Source: Saprospiraceae bacterium
Lineage (GTDB): Bacteria; Bacteroidota; Bacteroidia; Chitinophagales; Saprospiraceae
NCBI GenBank assembly: GCA_016722285.1
Contig: JADKGI010000001.1
Location: forward strand, 558,001 to 622,000
Direction of reading: 5' to 3'
DNA: 64,000 nucleotides
Of the stretch, positions 27,809 through 36,612 are shown one piece after another. Each line of letters opens with the position of its first letter. Within the stretch, counting starts at the first letter, position 1. The translations under genes and the position numbers were made by a program. The notes beneath the pieces were generated by a model, which did no database searches, had not been told where the DNA came from, and saw only the letters and a program-made list of their open reading frames with translations.

Positions 27809-28330
27809 ATGAAAAATCTTATTAAAATCTGCCTAATTTGCTGTGCTTTTGTCTCTTGTAAATTTAATAAGATTGCTATTTACAAAGATATTAAAAAGCA
27901 TGTCGAAAATGATTGTGATTTACTTAGTGATTATTTCGATCAAACGAGTAAATGTAAAATAATGCTTAGTAATAAAATAATACCTGTCAATGTAACACCC
28001 TTTTATCAATGTATTGATACATTACCTTTAATCAAAACAATTACTGGGGTGGAAACTTTTAATGATATGAATTTTTTTGATTTAGCAAACCATAAACAAA
28101 TTTATGTAAATGAAAGTCTAAATTTAATTAATAATAAATATGAAAATTTTACTATAAAACTTTTTTGCTCTGATATAATATCTAATTTAGTAACCTGCGA
28201 AGCTGTAGAGATTTCTAATTTTAATAGTAATAATGAATTGATATTTGGTAATTCCATGCTTTATTTATTTTACTTAGATTCAAATAACAAGGTCAACAAA
28301 TTATCTCTTATAAGTTTGAAAAACAATTGA
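27809..28330 (+). CDS. Lipoprotein, candidate immunity protein for the Rhs tip
   Basis: This 173-residue protein starts with a lipoprotein signal peptide (MKNLIKICLICCAFVSC, Cys17 as the lipidated residue). The rest has no motif I recognise; it is very Asn/Ile-rich and contains several Cys. It begins 2 nt after the stop of the HExxH tip, on the same strand. In Rhs and other polymorphic toxin loci, a small gene in exactly this place encodes the cognate immunity protein. A lipidated periplasmic immunity protein would fit a peptidase that acts in the periplasm. Position is the main argument, so the role is inference. Confidence 0.6.
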   Translation: MKNLIKICLICCAFVSCKFNKIAIYKDIKKHVENDCDLLSDYFDQTSKCKIMLSNKIIPVNVTPFYQCIDTLPLIKTITGVETFNDMNFFDLANHKQIYVNESLNLINNKYENFTIKLFCSDIISNLVTCEAVEISNFNSNNELIFGNSMLYLFYLDSNNKVNKLSLISLKNN

Positions 28331-28352
28331 TAATAATACGTTTTCCCATGGT

Positions 28353-28398
28353 GGCGCGAGTTTGCAACCCCTGTTGGCGCAAGTTTGTAACTTGTGCC
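28353..28398. repeat. Tandem and palindromic GGCGC-AAGTTTG repeat
   Basis: GGCGCGAGTTTGCAAC (28353-28368) and GGCGCAAGTTTGTAAC (28376-28391) are direct repeats, 14 of 16 identical, with a 23-nt period. The second one is part of a hairpin, GGCGCAAGTT with AACTTGTGCC (28376-28398), with one G/T wobble. It sits just downstream of the immunity-like gene in a non-coding stretch and looks like a REP-type element. Confidence 0.6.
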
Positions 28399-28455
28399 TA
28401 TATCACTACCAAAGCCATACGACGATGATAAGTTGTGTGGCTGTTTTATTAAAGA

Positions 28456-28707
28456 TCAAATTCTTTTTAACAAGTTAGCAGTTTTAGATTTTCCTTGAAA
28501 TGCATGAGTGATTACAGCTTCGACATGTTTCAACTCAGGGTTGACTTTTATGCCAGCCATATGAATGATAAACTTAAAACGGTCTGTATCTTTAGGGTTT
28601 ACCTTTTGCATAAGTTTACTTTGGAAGATAAAATTTCCAGATGAGACCACAGAAGAAAAATCAAAAAAACACATATCAAACGACAGAATAGCAGTATTAT
28701 CAATCAT
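28456..28707 (-). CDS. Small hypothetical protein, doubtful
   Basis: An 83-codon frame on the minus strand lies in an otherwise empty 840-bp stretch. The product begins MIDNTAILSFDMCFFDF and ends in a basic segment, GKSKTANLLKRI. It has no signal peptide, membrane segment or motif that I recognise. It could be a real small gene, a fragment of a lost accessory gene, or chance. It is the only frame here not overlapped by a better candidate. Confidence 0.25.
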   Translation of the reverse strand: MIDNTAILSFDMCFFDFSSVVSSGNFIFQSKLMQKVNPKDTDRFKFIIHMAGIKVNPELKHVEAVITHAFQGKSKTANLLKRI

Positions 28708-29168
28708 GCACTGAATATCCTTAAAAAATAATAATAAGTTTTGAAAAAATTGCTTGTTGGATAGTTTATAGCTATTGTAAAAAAGAAGAATTTGAAAAAT
28801 ACATTTGAAATTTTAATACATCAGACTTTTAAGTATAAAAATGTTATTAAAAGATTCTTCAAATGGATTTCGTAATGATTATTGTACATTTTATATTCAA
28901 TAAGAAGTTAGACCTAAAGGAGGAGAACCCTATTCTATCTGTAAGAGATGTTTGATTACAGACTGTTTCATCACTCTTTTAAAGCCCGAAAACAAAGCAA
29001 ATATTGAATAATCAAGAATAACTATTTCCCAAAACTGTCGGAATAAGATGTCTGGTGATATGATGAAAAACAGTTTTCCTGAAAACGTGTAACAAATATT
29101 TTCTGATAATTTATTACCCATCCTTTATCGATGTTGATTTTAAAGACTTTTACCTTTTCATTCTATTA
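28708..29168. other. Non-coding stretch beside the accessory patch
   Basis: About 460 AT-rich bases separate the small hypothetical gene from the end of the T9SS cargo gene. No frame with convincing protein character, no hairpin with a T-run and no repeat stood out. It may be the worn remains of accessory DNA linked to the Rhs stump. Confidence 0.4.
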
Positions 29169-30364
29169 TCAACCTTCTAGTGGAGAAAAATGATCATCAG
29201 TTTGAATACTTATAAAATAGTTGCCTTTTGGCATTTTTTCAATATTTATATTTAGTTCATTTTTAACTTTCATCACAGTACGCCCCAGGACATCCTTGAT
29301 TTCAACAACAAACTTCATATAATCTTTTGGAAGTATTAATCGGATAAAATCAGAAGCAGGATTTGGGAAAACCCGGATGGGAAATACTTTATCTGATGTC
29401 GTCCCCGTTGCTGTTGAACAATCAGCAAATGAGATGTTTTGGTGGATAAGCAAGTATTTTGAAATAACAGAAGCAAGCGAATCGGCAAACCTTTTTCGAT
29501 TGGTATAGGTGTCCCTTACATTGGTAAAGTTGCACTCTAACTGAACTCCGTTTACCGGATTATCCGGAATATAGCTGGTATGCATTTGCGTGTTGTAGCC
29601 TCCGCTGAAATAACTGGTATTGGTGCCTGGGAAAGGATCCTGCTCGCTGGGTACTGCAGGAAAGCCGGCATTTCCCAAAAGAGTACCCAAGGCATTTTGG
29701 CCTCTGAGTAATTCTGCGTGTGACAGATTATGTACATTCGATTCTACCAGATTCTTGATCGAGCTATTGCTGATATATTGGCTTAAGTTTAATATAGCGT
29801 CTGTTCTCTCCAGTTCGTTGTCTGAAAGTAGATAGCCCAGCTCCAGCCTCTGAATGGCGTGTCCGTGACCGTGCAGGTCAATATAAAAAACCTTCTCTTC
29901 GTAATGATTCTGGGCACCTTTTGGGCAGCTATTATAAAATCCTGAAACTCATTCCATGCTTTCTCAGCAGTTATATTTCCACAAGTACCATCTCCAATAG
30001 GTCTGTTACAATCAATTTTTGTTCTGCGTAGATGGCAGTAAATCATGTGTGGGTGACACCCGGTTAAATTCATAAATGCAGTATCTATTAGTCTTCCTAG
30101 TTCTACAGTATTGGCATCCGTTACTGTGGTCGGACTATTGCATGTTCTGGTGGGTATGTCATCCGGGCTTAAATTACCCCCATGTGGCACCGAGATTACT
30201 AAAGGAAGCGTTCCCACTGAATACTCAATATAATTGTTTTCACCATAGATCGTCTGTGAATGAATCTGATAAAATAGCAAGTGACAAGCTATAAGAATTG
30301 CAGACCTGATTAGATAGCCTGGGGTTAATGTAAAAGAAGAAGTCGGGTCTGTTTTATTTAGCAT
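29169..30364 (-). pseudogene. N-formylglutamate amidohydrolase-like protein with T9SS sorting domain, single frameshift
   Basis: Read from 30364 the frame gives a hydrophobic signal, then VISVPHGG, ELGRLIDTAF, and IDCNRPIGDG, which matches the FGase (N-formylglutamate amidohydrolase) type. At about 29916-29919 one base, probably a third G after an A-run, is missing. After that the true sequence continues in another frame with VFYIDLHGHGHAIQ, later VQLECNF, to the end at 29169. The last 75 residues (VFPNPASDFIRL, VLGRTVMKV, PKGNYFISIQ) are a type A Por secretion sorting domain, so the protein is a type IX secretion cargo of about 398 residues. The lesion may be real or a sequencing error. Confidence 0.8.
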
Positions 30365-30513
30365 ATCAACAAGGTAAAAATTATTTTTTAATTGGATGTG
30401 TTTAGGTCAATTCCTTTTATCCTACAGGATATTTAGATCGACATTATAAAAAATTGGCATCAAATTTCTGAGATTTGTTCTTCTAAGTAATCATTTATAA
30501 TTAATTTTGACTT

Positions 30514-32064
30514 ATGACTAATCGCCACATCTTTATTTACATATTATTTATTTGGACTTTTTATTCCTGCAAAAATGAAAATATCTATAGGGTTCCCGTG
30601 ACAGGTAGTAAAGAACAGCACAGACCTGAATTTCACTTTACTCCTGACTCGATGTGGATGAATGACCCAAATGGTATGGTGTATTTTGATGGCGAATATC
30701 ATCTCTTCTATCAGTATTTTCCGGATTCTATAGTGTGGGGACCCATGCACTGGGGTCATGCTGTAAGTAAGGATATGATAAGATGGCAACAATTGCCTAT
30801 TGCCTTATACCCTGACAGTTTAGGATATATATTTTCCGGAAGCGCAGTAATCGACTGGAAAAACACAAGCGGTTTTGGTAAAGATGGAAGTCCGCCGATG
30901 GTTGCTATCTTTACGCATCATAATATCGCCGGTGAAAAAGCAGGAAGATCAGATTTCCAGTATCAATCCATTGCCTACTCGCTTGATAAAGGAAGGTCAT
31001 GGACCAAGTATGCAGATAATCCAGTGGTACCCAATCCAGGCAATATCAAAGATTTCAGAGATCCAAAAGTGATATGGCATGAGGACTCACATAAGTGGAT
31101 CATGGTATTGGCAGCCCGGGATAAAGTAAAATTGTATTCGTCCCCTGATCTGAAAAAATGGAGTTTTGAATCTGATTTTGGTATCAAAAATGATGCCCGG
31201 CTCTGGGAATGCCCTGATTTATTTCCTCTGAAAGTGGAAGGAAATGAAGAGCCCAAATGGGTATTGATCGTAAGTATGCAGTCCGGTGCTCCCAATAAAG
31301 GCACGGGTACCAGTTATTTTATAGGTTATTTTGATGGGCACACTTTTACGTGCCTGGACCAGAAAAAGTCTCAGCACTGGCTTGATTACGGTACAGACAA
31401 TTATGCAATGGTCTCCTGGTCAGATATCCCATCATCTGATGGACGAAGGCTTGCATTGGGTTGGATGAGTAACTGGCTGTATGCTCAAAAAGTTCCGACA
31501 GGTAGCTGGCGAAGTGCCATGACTTTACCCAGAGAACTAAGCATCATAAAAACAGAAACTGGAAAATATTTGCTTAAAAGCAATATTATAAGAGAATTTT
31601 ATTCATACAGAAAAGATACGATTATAATAAATCCGTCGTCTATTTCGTCGGATCAATACCGCCTACCTTTGGACCAAAACGGCCTATACGAGATAAATAT
31701 TTCATTTGCCCGTTCTGAAGACTTATCTTTTCTTCTGACGAGCGAACATGGAGATACGCTTCAGGTTGGATATGAAGCCAAAACAGATATATGGTTTATT
31801 GACCGTTCAAAAGCCGGAAAATCAGACTTTTTTGAAGGTTTTGCGGCCAAACATTCAGCGCCATGTATATCTGAATCTGATACCATTTCAATGCAAATCA
31901 TCCTGGATAAAGCTAGCCTTGAATTAATCGCAGATGGTGGTTTGACAACTATGACAGATATATTTTTTCCGGGGAGAGATATGACACAAGTATTTTTAAT
32001 AACACAGAAAGGAAGCAAGAGTGTGTCAGATATTGTAACACATCATATTCGGCATCCAGAGTGA
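30514..32064 (+). CDS. Glycoside hydrolase family 32 lipoprotein (beta-fructosidase/levanase-like)
   Basis: The 516-residue protein has the three GH32 signatures: WMNDPNG with the nucleophile Asp51, the transition-state stabiliser Asp183 in FRDPK, and the acid/base Glu232 in LWECPDLFP. The C-terminal 150 residues form the usual beta-sandwich (LELIADGGLTTMTDIFFPG). A lipobox, FYSC (Cys19), predicts lipid anchoring at the cell surface or in the periplasm. GH32 enzymes release fructose from sucrose, inulin or levan. No SusC/SusD pair or fructokinase gene is next to it, so it looks like a stand-alone enzyme. A TAATTTTG at 30502-30509 is too close to the start to be called a promoter with confidence. 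Confidence 0.93.
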   Translation: MTNRHIFIYILFIWTFYSCKNENIYRVPVTGSKEQHRPEFHFTPDSMWMNDPNGMVYFDGEYHLFYQYFPDSIVWGPMHWGHAVSKDMIRWQQLPIALYPDSLGYIFSGSAVIDWKNTSGFGKDGSPPMVAIFTHHNIAGEKAGRSDFQYQSIAYSLDKGRSWTKYADNPVVPNPGNIKDFRDPKVIWHEDSHKWIMVLAARDKVKLYSSPDLKKWSFESDFGIKNDARLWECPDLFPLKVEGNEEPKWVLIVSMQSGAPNKGTGTSYFIGYFDGHTFTCLDQKKSQHWLDYGTDNYAMVSWSDIPSSDGRRLALGWMSNWLYAQKVPTGSWRSAMTLPRELSIIKTETGKYLLKSNIIREFYSYRKDTIIINPSSISSDQYRLPLDQNGLYEINISFARSEDLSFLLTSEHGDTLQVGYEAKTDIWFIDRSKAGKSDFFEGFAAKHSAPCISESDTISMQIILDKASLELIADGGLTTMTDIFFPGRDMTQVFLITQKGSKSVSDIVTHHIRHPE

Positions 32065-32091
32065 AATCGGGTCCTGGAAATGGCTTTAGGG

Positions 32092-32538
32092 TCAGGCTTT
32101 ATTAAAAAACGGGAACACCAGATAATTATATATCATACAACCTACACAAAAATCAAAAACTGAGTCTAAGGTAGCAAGCACAACAAAAAATGAAACAATA
32201 AGGATCGAAGCAAAAGTTAATTGTGCTGTGATGAAAATGAAGCCCAGAGTTGCACAAATAAAACCAAGTCTGGATGCAAATATTTTTGGGGCTTTATCAA
32301 CCATTTTTGCCTTCATGCCAGAAATGCGTATGATAAGACTAGCAATAAAACAGATTGGGCTGTATTGGTTATAGCCCATAGCCCTGATCCCATAATCAAT
32401 TGCTACGACCAATATGGCGAGAGAGGCTACCGTAAATAGAAAGTACACCATTAGAAGCACATTAAGGAATACGGTTAGTCTGCTTATATGACTATCTACT
32501 TTTACAGTCGAAACGGGGCAAATGATGATTGTAAACAT
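32092..32538 (-). CDS. DUF4395-family membrane protein
   Basis: The 148-residue product begins MFTIIICPVSTVKVDSHISR and ends FDFCVGCMIYN, with four hydrophobic helices between. The N-terminal CPVS and the C-terminal CxGC are the diagnostic ends of the DUF4395 family, together with AIDYGIRAMG and APKIFASRLG inside. The Cys residues on one membrane face suggest a role in thiol or electron transfer, or in a sulfur-handling complex, but no function is established. The gene is convergent with GH32 and lies 63 nt downstream of the Crp/Fnr gene on the same strand, so the two may be co-transcribed. Confidence 0.82.
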   Translation of the reverse strand: MFTIIICPVSTVKVDSHISRLTVFLNVLLMVYFLFTVASLAILVVAIDYGIRAMGYNQYSPICFIASLIIRISGMKAKMVDKAPKIFASRLGFICATLGFIFITAQLTFASILIVSFFVVLATLDSVFDFCVGCMIYNYLVFPFFNKA

Positions 32539-32601
32539 TTCAATTAATTTAGATGATAAGATAGTGCGAAAATAAGTGCGGGTATTTTACAAAAAGTTGT
32601 C

Positions 32602-33216
32602 TTAAGGCAACTTCAGATCTTCTTTCAATTTTAAAGATTTTGAAATGCGGGATCTGATACGGGATAAAGATGTGACAGTAATCCCAAGGTAGGAGGCGAG
32701 ATCCTTTTGTTTTACTCTTTGCTCGAGATCAGGAAATGAATTTACGAAATGAATATATCTTTCTTCAGGAGTATGAATTATGAGAAATTTTATTCGCTCG
32801 GCGGTGGATGATATGATTTGTTTATAACCCTGATTTAACAATTTTAAAATCCGTATATTTTCTGATGCCAATTTGTTCAGATCTCTCATTTCTGTACAAA
32901 GTATAAGTGTGTTTTCAAGTGCTATAATGTTTTCGTCTGCGGGCTTCATATTTAGAGCGGTCTCCAATGATCCAGTATTCATTTTTTCAGGGACAAAAAT
33001 CAATGCCTTTTGTACTCCGTCAGCATCTATAATATAATGACATAAGAGCCCCTTGAGTACTTTTACAGCGGAATAATTATAATCACCTACTCTTACCAGA
33101 TGCTCTCCTTTTTGCAGTTGTTTTATTTTGGTGATGGATGCCAGATCTATGATATCTCCAGGATAAAGAAATGTAAACTGGCTGAAATTTTCCCTTATTT
33201 TGTCAATGACAGACAT
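32602..33216 (-). CDS. Crp/Fnr family transcriptional regulator
   Basis: The 204 residues split into a cyclic-nucleotide-binding-like beta roll (residues about 25-120, with LQKGEHLVRVGD and a GLLCHYIIDADG strand pair), a long dimer helix, and a C-terminal HTH (KQKDLASYLGITVTSLSRIRSRI). The residues that bind cAMP in Crp are not conserved, and there is no Cys cluster for an Fe-S centre. This is the usual Bacteroidota type, whose ligand is unknown. It may control the DUF4395 gene downstream. Confidence 0.92.
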   Translation of the reverse strand: MSVIDKIRENFSQFTFLYPGDIIDLASITKIKQLQKGEHLVRVGDYNYSAVKVLKGLLCHYIIDADGVQKALIFVPEKMNTGSLETALNMKPADENIIALENTLILCTEMRDLNKLASENIRILKLLNQGYKQIISSTAERIKFLIIHTPEERYIHFVNSFPDLEQRVKQKDLASYLGITVTSLSRIRSRISKSLKLKEDLKLP

Positions 33217-33246
33217 GATTAATTCATTTTATGGTTTATGACAAAT

Positions 33247-33254
33247 CAAATATA
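33247..33254 (-). promoter_or_regulatory. Possible -7 element for the Crp/Fnr gene
   Basis: On the minus strand this reads TATATTTG, a match to TAnnTTTG, 30 nt before the start codon at 33216. No good -33 TTG is present at the usual distance, so the call is tentative. Confidence 0.35.
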
Positions 33255-33609
33255 TGCTTTAATGAAAAATAACTGGTGATACTTTTTGAGCTATCTTTTT
33301 ATTAAATTCCCCATATTCATATTTATTTAACATACCTGCACTAATATTTGGCCTATACATTTTTCGGGCATGTCAATCATGCTGAAGATTACCATTCCTT
33401 CCTTTTGATTGAAGCACTGAAGTGTTAAAACATCTTTTCGAAGAATTACTCAATCCCCCAGCCCTTCGTCTGATAAAATCAGGTTAATGCATGCAATAAA
33501 TCAAATACTCTTAGTCCAAAGTAAAATTATTAGATCTTTTTAATTTTTAGAGCACAAAACATGAAAATCCTTTTAACCTGACTCTATAATTGTGGACACA
33601 GAGAAGACA
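33255..33609. other. Intergenic spacer between the Crp/Fnr gene and the kinase gene
   Basis: About 350 bases contain no frame of interest. I saw no terminator for the kinase operon that ends at 33610 and no conserved structure. Confidence 0.4.
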
Positions 33610-34950
33610 TCAGAAAAATAGCGAAAAGGCAGTTCCTACCCCTTTTATTGATTGTACCTGTATATTCCCTTTGTGCAGCATCATGATCTGTTTGCAAAGA
33701 CTAAGACCGATGCCACTGCCACTCTTTTTTGTACTGAAGAAGGGAACAAATATTTTATCAATCAAATCATCCGAAATTCCATTCCCGTTGTCAGCCACTT
33801 TAATCAGGATTTTATTATTCTCCTTTATCGCAGATAATACAATGTGGGCATTTGACCGCTCCTTAACTGCCTCCAGGGCATTGATGACTAAATTAATTAA
33901 AACTTGTTCGATTAGATTTATATCTACATCAATCATCAGGCCCGGATCCTTGAGGATGATGTCCAGCTCAATCTTTTTCTGATCAAGTGTTGGCTGCATT
34001 AGTGTATGTAAGTTTTCAAATAAGTCCCTTACATAAACTTTTTTCAGATTAGGTTTGGTTATTTTATTCAGGTTGCGATAGGTTTCTGCAAATTTTAATA
34101 GCCCCTCGCTTCTCCTTTTTATCGTTTCGAGACCAATTTCCAGATCATCTCTGTCACTGACATTTAAATCTCCTCCTGAGCTGGTTTGCAATAAACGGTT
34201 TTTCAAAGTCCCAGCCAATGAAGAGATCGGTGCTACCGAATTCATAATTTCATGGGTCATAACACTCAACAATTTTTGCCAGGCCCTGGCTTCTGTTTCA
34301 TCCAGTGCTTCATTTATATTCTGGCAGGCTATCAGTTTATTTAGTATTCCATCTGTTTGAAAAAGAGTAGCGGCAAGTAATAATTTTACCTGCCTGTTTT
34401 CTTTCATGATGGGAACTATCCTGTTTTCTCCAGGTCTGATATCGATTAATGCCTGGTAAAGTAGAGGGTCTCTTTTCTCTAATGAATGAATTGTTTTAAG
34501 ATATGGAATCTCCATGATTTTTTTAAATGTTTCATTCATCCAGTTCAGATCGCCAGATACAGATTCAAATGAAATGATTCCGGTATCCACCAGTTCCAGA
34601 ATTTTTTGAAGGTATTGATACTGTACCTCTTTTTCCTTGCTGATCACTTTGAAAGTGGAGTTTATCTCATTAAATCCTTCCCGCAACGATTGAAGTTCTG
34701 ATGGAGCCTGCTTTACATTAAAGTACCTTGAGAAATCCCGGTAATGAACAGCCTCTACAAATTCCTGTACTTCCTCCTGCGCTTTTTTCAACATGTTGAA
34801 AATATCATAAATCTGAAATAGTACAACAGGGACAGAAAGCCCCATATATGAATAATGCTTATTGACCAGCAACCAAGCCGTGCCTGTAAGCACCGCAAAC
34901 AGCAGAGACACTTTTTTCAGCAGCCGTATTTCGTATTTTTTATATGTCAT
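33610..34950 (-). CDS. NtrY-like sensor histidine kinase
   Basis: The 446-residue protein has two N-terminal membrane helices (residues about 14-30 and 35-50) with almost no periplasmic loop, then a HAMP/PAS-like linker. The kinase core has H-box VMTHEIMNSVAP (His233), N-box LINLVINALEAV, G1-box VADNGNGISDD, and G2-box STKKSGSGIGLSLC. It is the sensor of the adjacent sigma-54 activator, whose gene overlaps it by 11 nt. The lack of a large external domain suggests it senses stress within the membrane or in the cytoplasm. The probable target is the divergent efflux operon. Confidence 0.93.
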   Translation of the reverse strand: MTYKKYEIRLLKKVSLLFAVLTGTAWLLVNKHYSYMGLSVPVVLFQIYDIFNMLKKAQEEVQEFVEAVHYRDFSRYFNVKQAPSELQSLREGFNEINSTFKVISKEKEVQYQYLQKILELVDTGIISFESVSGDLNWMNETFKKIMEIPYLKTIHSLEKRDPLLYQALIDIRPGENRIVPIMKENRQVKLLLAATLFQTDGILNKLIACQNINEALDETEARAWQKLLSVMTHEIMNSVAPISSLAGTLKNRLLQTSSGGDLNVSDRDDLEIGLETIKRRSEGLLKFAETYRNLNKITKPNLKKVYVRDLFENLHTLMQPTLDQKKIELDIILKDPGLMIDVDINLIEQVLINLVINALEAVKERSNAHIVLSAIKENNKILIKVADNGNGISDDLIDKIFVPFFSTKKSGSGIGLSLCKQIMMLHKGNIQVQSIKGVGTAFSLFF

Positions 34951-36292
34951 ATTTATTCAGTCTTCGATATAAAGCAGTTCTGGTTAAGCCCAACTCTTTT
35001 GCAGCCTTGGTTATGTTGCCACTGTGTTTTTCGATGACTTTCAATATTGCGTTTCTTTCCACAGTACTTAAGCGGAAGTCTGATTCTTCAGAGACTGCAG
35101 GTTGGTGCTCTATGGGAGAAAAAATAAGATCGTTTTCCCGTATCATATCGCCTTCACACATGATGACTGCCCGTTCAATGGTATATTGGAGTTCTCTCAC
35201 ATTTCCGGGAAAATGATATTTACTGAGTTTATTGAAGACTGACGATTCAAGGCAAATATCATGCTTAAAATATTTTTCGCCATATAGTTTTGTATAGTGT
35301 TTTGCAAGTAAAATAATATCTTGCCCTCTTTTTCTTAAAGGGGGAATGGTAATTTCTACTGTATTGATCCGATAAATTAAATCTTTTCTGAACCGTGATT
35401 CATTTGCTAATTCAGAAAAAGGAACGTTGGTAGCACAAACGAGCCGTATGTCAATAGGTATAGGCTCGTTAGAACCCAACCTTGTTACCATCCGGTTTTG
35501 TATTACACTCAGGAGTTTGGTTTGTTGATACAGACTTATATTTCCAATTTCATCCAGAAATAAAGTTCCGGTGTCGGCCGCTTCAAACCTACCCAGCCTG
35601 TCTTCTTTTGCATCTGTAAAAGCCCCTTTTTTATATCCGAACAACTCACTTTCAAATATACTTTCAGTCAATGCTCCCGCATCTACTTTTACAAATGGTT
35701 TATTCGAACGCAAAGATTTTAGATGAATGGCCTCTGCAACTAAGTCTTTTCCTGTGCCGTTTTCACCAAGAATGAGAATATTAGCATCTGTTGGAGCAAT
35801 TTTTTCAATTTTCTTAAATATATCCAACATGGGTTCTGATTGGCCGATTATGCGGGAGCTGATATCAAATTGTTTAGTCAAACCGGAAGAAATGGATGAA
35901 CCTGATTTCTTTTGTAATGATACTTTGATTGTTTCCAGCAACTTTTCATTATGCCATGGCTTTATCACAAAATCCGCAGCACCTTCTTTCAGGGAACGAA
36001 TGGCAAGGTCTATATCACCATAAGCTGTAATCATTATGACAGCTGTTTGAGGAGCTAACGCTTTGATTTTATGCAGCCAGAATATTCCTTCATTGCCTGT
36101 GTTGATTGTACTTTTGAAATTCATGTCCAGCAAGATCAGATCAAAGTGCTTCCCCTGTAAAATGGAGCTGAGCGTTTCCGGGTTTTTTTCAGTGATCACT
36201 TCTTTCACCTCTGTTTTCAACAATAACCTGACCGCTGTCAGTACATCCTGATCATCATCAATTACAAGTATGGTCGAGGTTTTAAGTGACAT
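34940..36292 (-). CDS. NtrC-family sigma-54-dependent response regulator
   Basis: Three domains are clear in 450 residues: a receiver (LVIDDDQDVL, phosphoacceptor Asp56 in LLDMNF, Lys in VIKPW), an AAA+ ATPase (Walker A LGENGTGKD, Walker B LFLDEIGN, arginine-finger region RFRKDLIYR), and a C-terminal Fis-type HTH (ITKAAKELGLTRTALYRR). The sigma-54 contact loop reads GAFTDA where the textbook form is GAFTGA; many Bacteroidota activators show this variant. It overlaps the kinase gene by 11 nt. It is divergent from the adaptor/ABC operon, and the intergenic region holds tandem 16-bp repeats upstream of a TGGCACG box, consistent with direct activation of that operon. Confidence 0.95.
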   Translation of the reverse strand: MSLKTSTILVIDDDQDVLTAVRLLLKTEVKEVITEKNPETLSSILQGKHFDLILLDMNFKSTINTGNEGIFWLHKIKALAPQTAVIMITAYGDIDLAIRSLKEGAADFVIKPWHNEKLLETIKVSLQKKSGSSISSGLTKQFDISSRIIGQSEPMLDIFKKIEKIAPTDANILILGENGTGKDLVAEAIHLKSLRSNKPFVKVDAGALTESIFESELFGYKKGAFTDAKEDRLGRFEAADTGTLFLDEIGNISLYQQTKLLSVIQNRMVTRLGSNEPIPIDIRLVCATNVPFSELANESRFRKDLIYRINTVEITIPPLRKRGQDIILLAKHYTKLYGEKYFKHDICLESSVFNKLSKYHFPGNVRELQYTIERAVIMCEGDMIRENDLIFSPIEHQPAVSEESDFRLSTVERNAILKVIEKHSGNITKAAKELGLTRTALYRRLNKYDI

Positions 36293-36382
36293 TATTGAAA
36301 TTATTTTAAAACGTCAGATCTTCTTGCCAAAAGTACAATTGGATGACGACAATAAGTTTAATTATAGATATTAATAAGAACC

Positions 36383-36420
36383 GTATCAAAACCGCACACT
36401 AAGTGTATCAAAACCGTACA
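36383..36420 (+). promoter_or_regulatory. Tandem activator-site repeats upstream of the efflux operon
   Basis: GTATCAAAACCGCACA (36383-36398) and GTATCAAAACCGTACA (36405-36420) are identical at 15 of 16 bases and spaced 22 bp start to start, two helical turns. The second copy, with the preceding T, has TGTA...TACA ends, a partial dyad. They lie 53-90 bp upstream of the candidate -24 box, the normal place for NtrC-type enhancer sites. Confidence 0.6.
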
Positions 36421-36472
36421 ATTTCAAAAACTTCCTATATCTAAGATACTGATTACCAAAATCTTCAAAAAA

Positions 36473-36487
36473 TGGCACGGCTTTGAT
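36473..36487 (+). promoter_or_regulatory. Candidate sigma-54 promoter for the adaptor/ABC operon
   Basis: TGGCACG at 36473-36479 matches the -24 consensus exactly. The -12 part reads TTTGAT (36482-36487) rather than TTGC, and sits one base closer than ideal. It lies about 125 nt before the adaptor start codon. The adjacent sigma-54 activator and the repeats upstream support the call; the poor -12 box weakens it. Confidence 0.45.
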
Positions 36488-36612
36488 ATGATAATAATCA
36501 GAATATTTTTTCTCATGTGAGTTTTCCATGGAAATATGATCCTGCGATTACAAACATGATGATTTTTAAAATGTTCGGATAGAAAGGATAAAATATTTTT
36601 GAAAAAAAGATT

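Noticed and set aside
28930..29121. A 63-codon minus-strand frame in the gene-poor stretch
   Set aside because: No signal, motif or coding-like composition, and no plausible upstream start context. Probably chance in AT-rich DNA.
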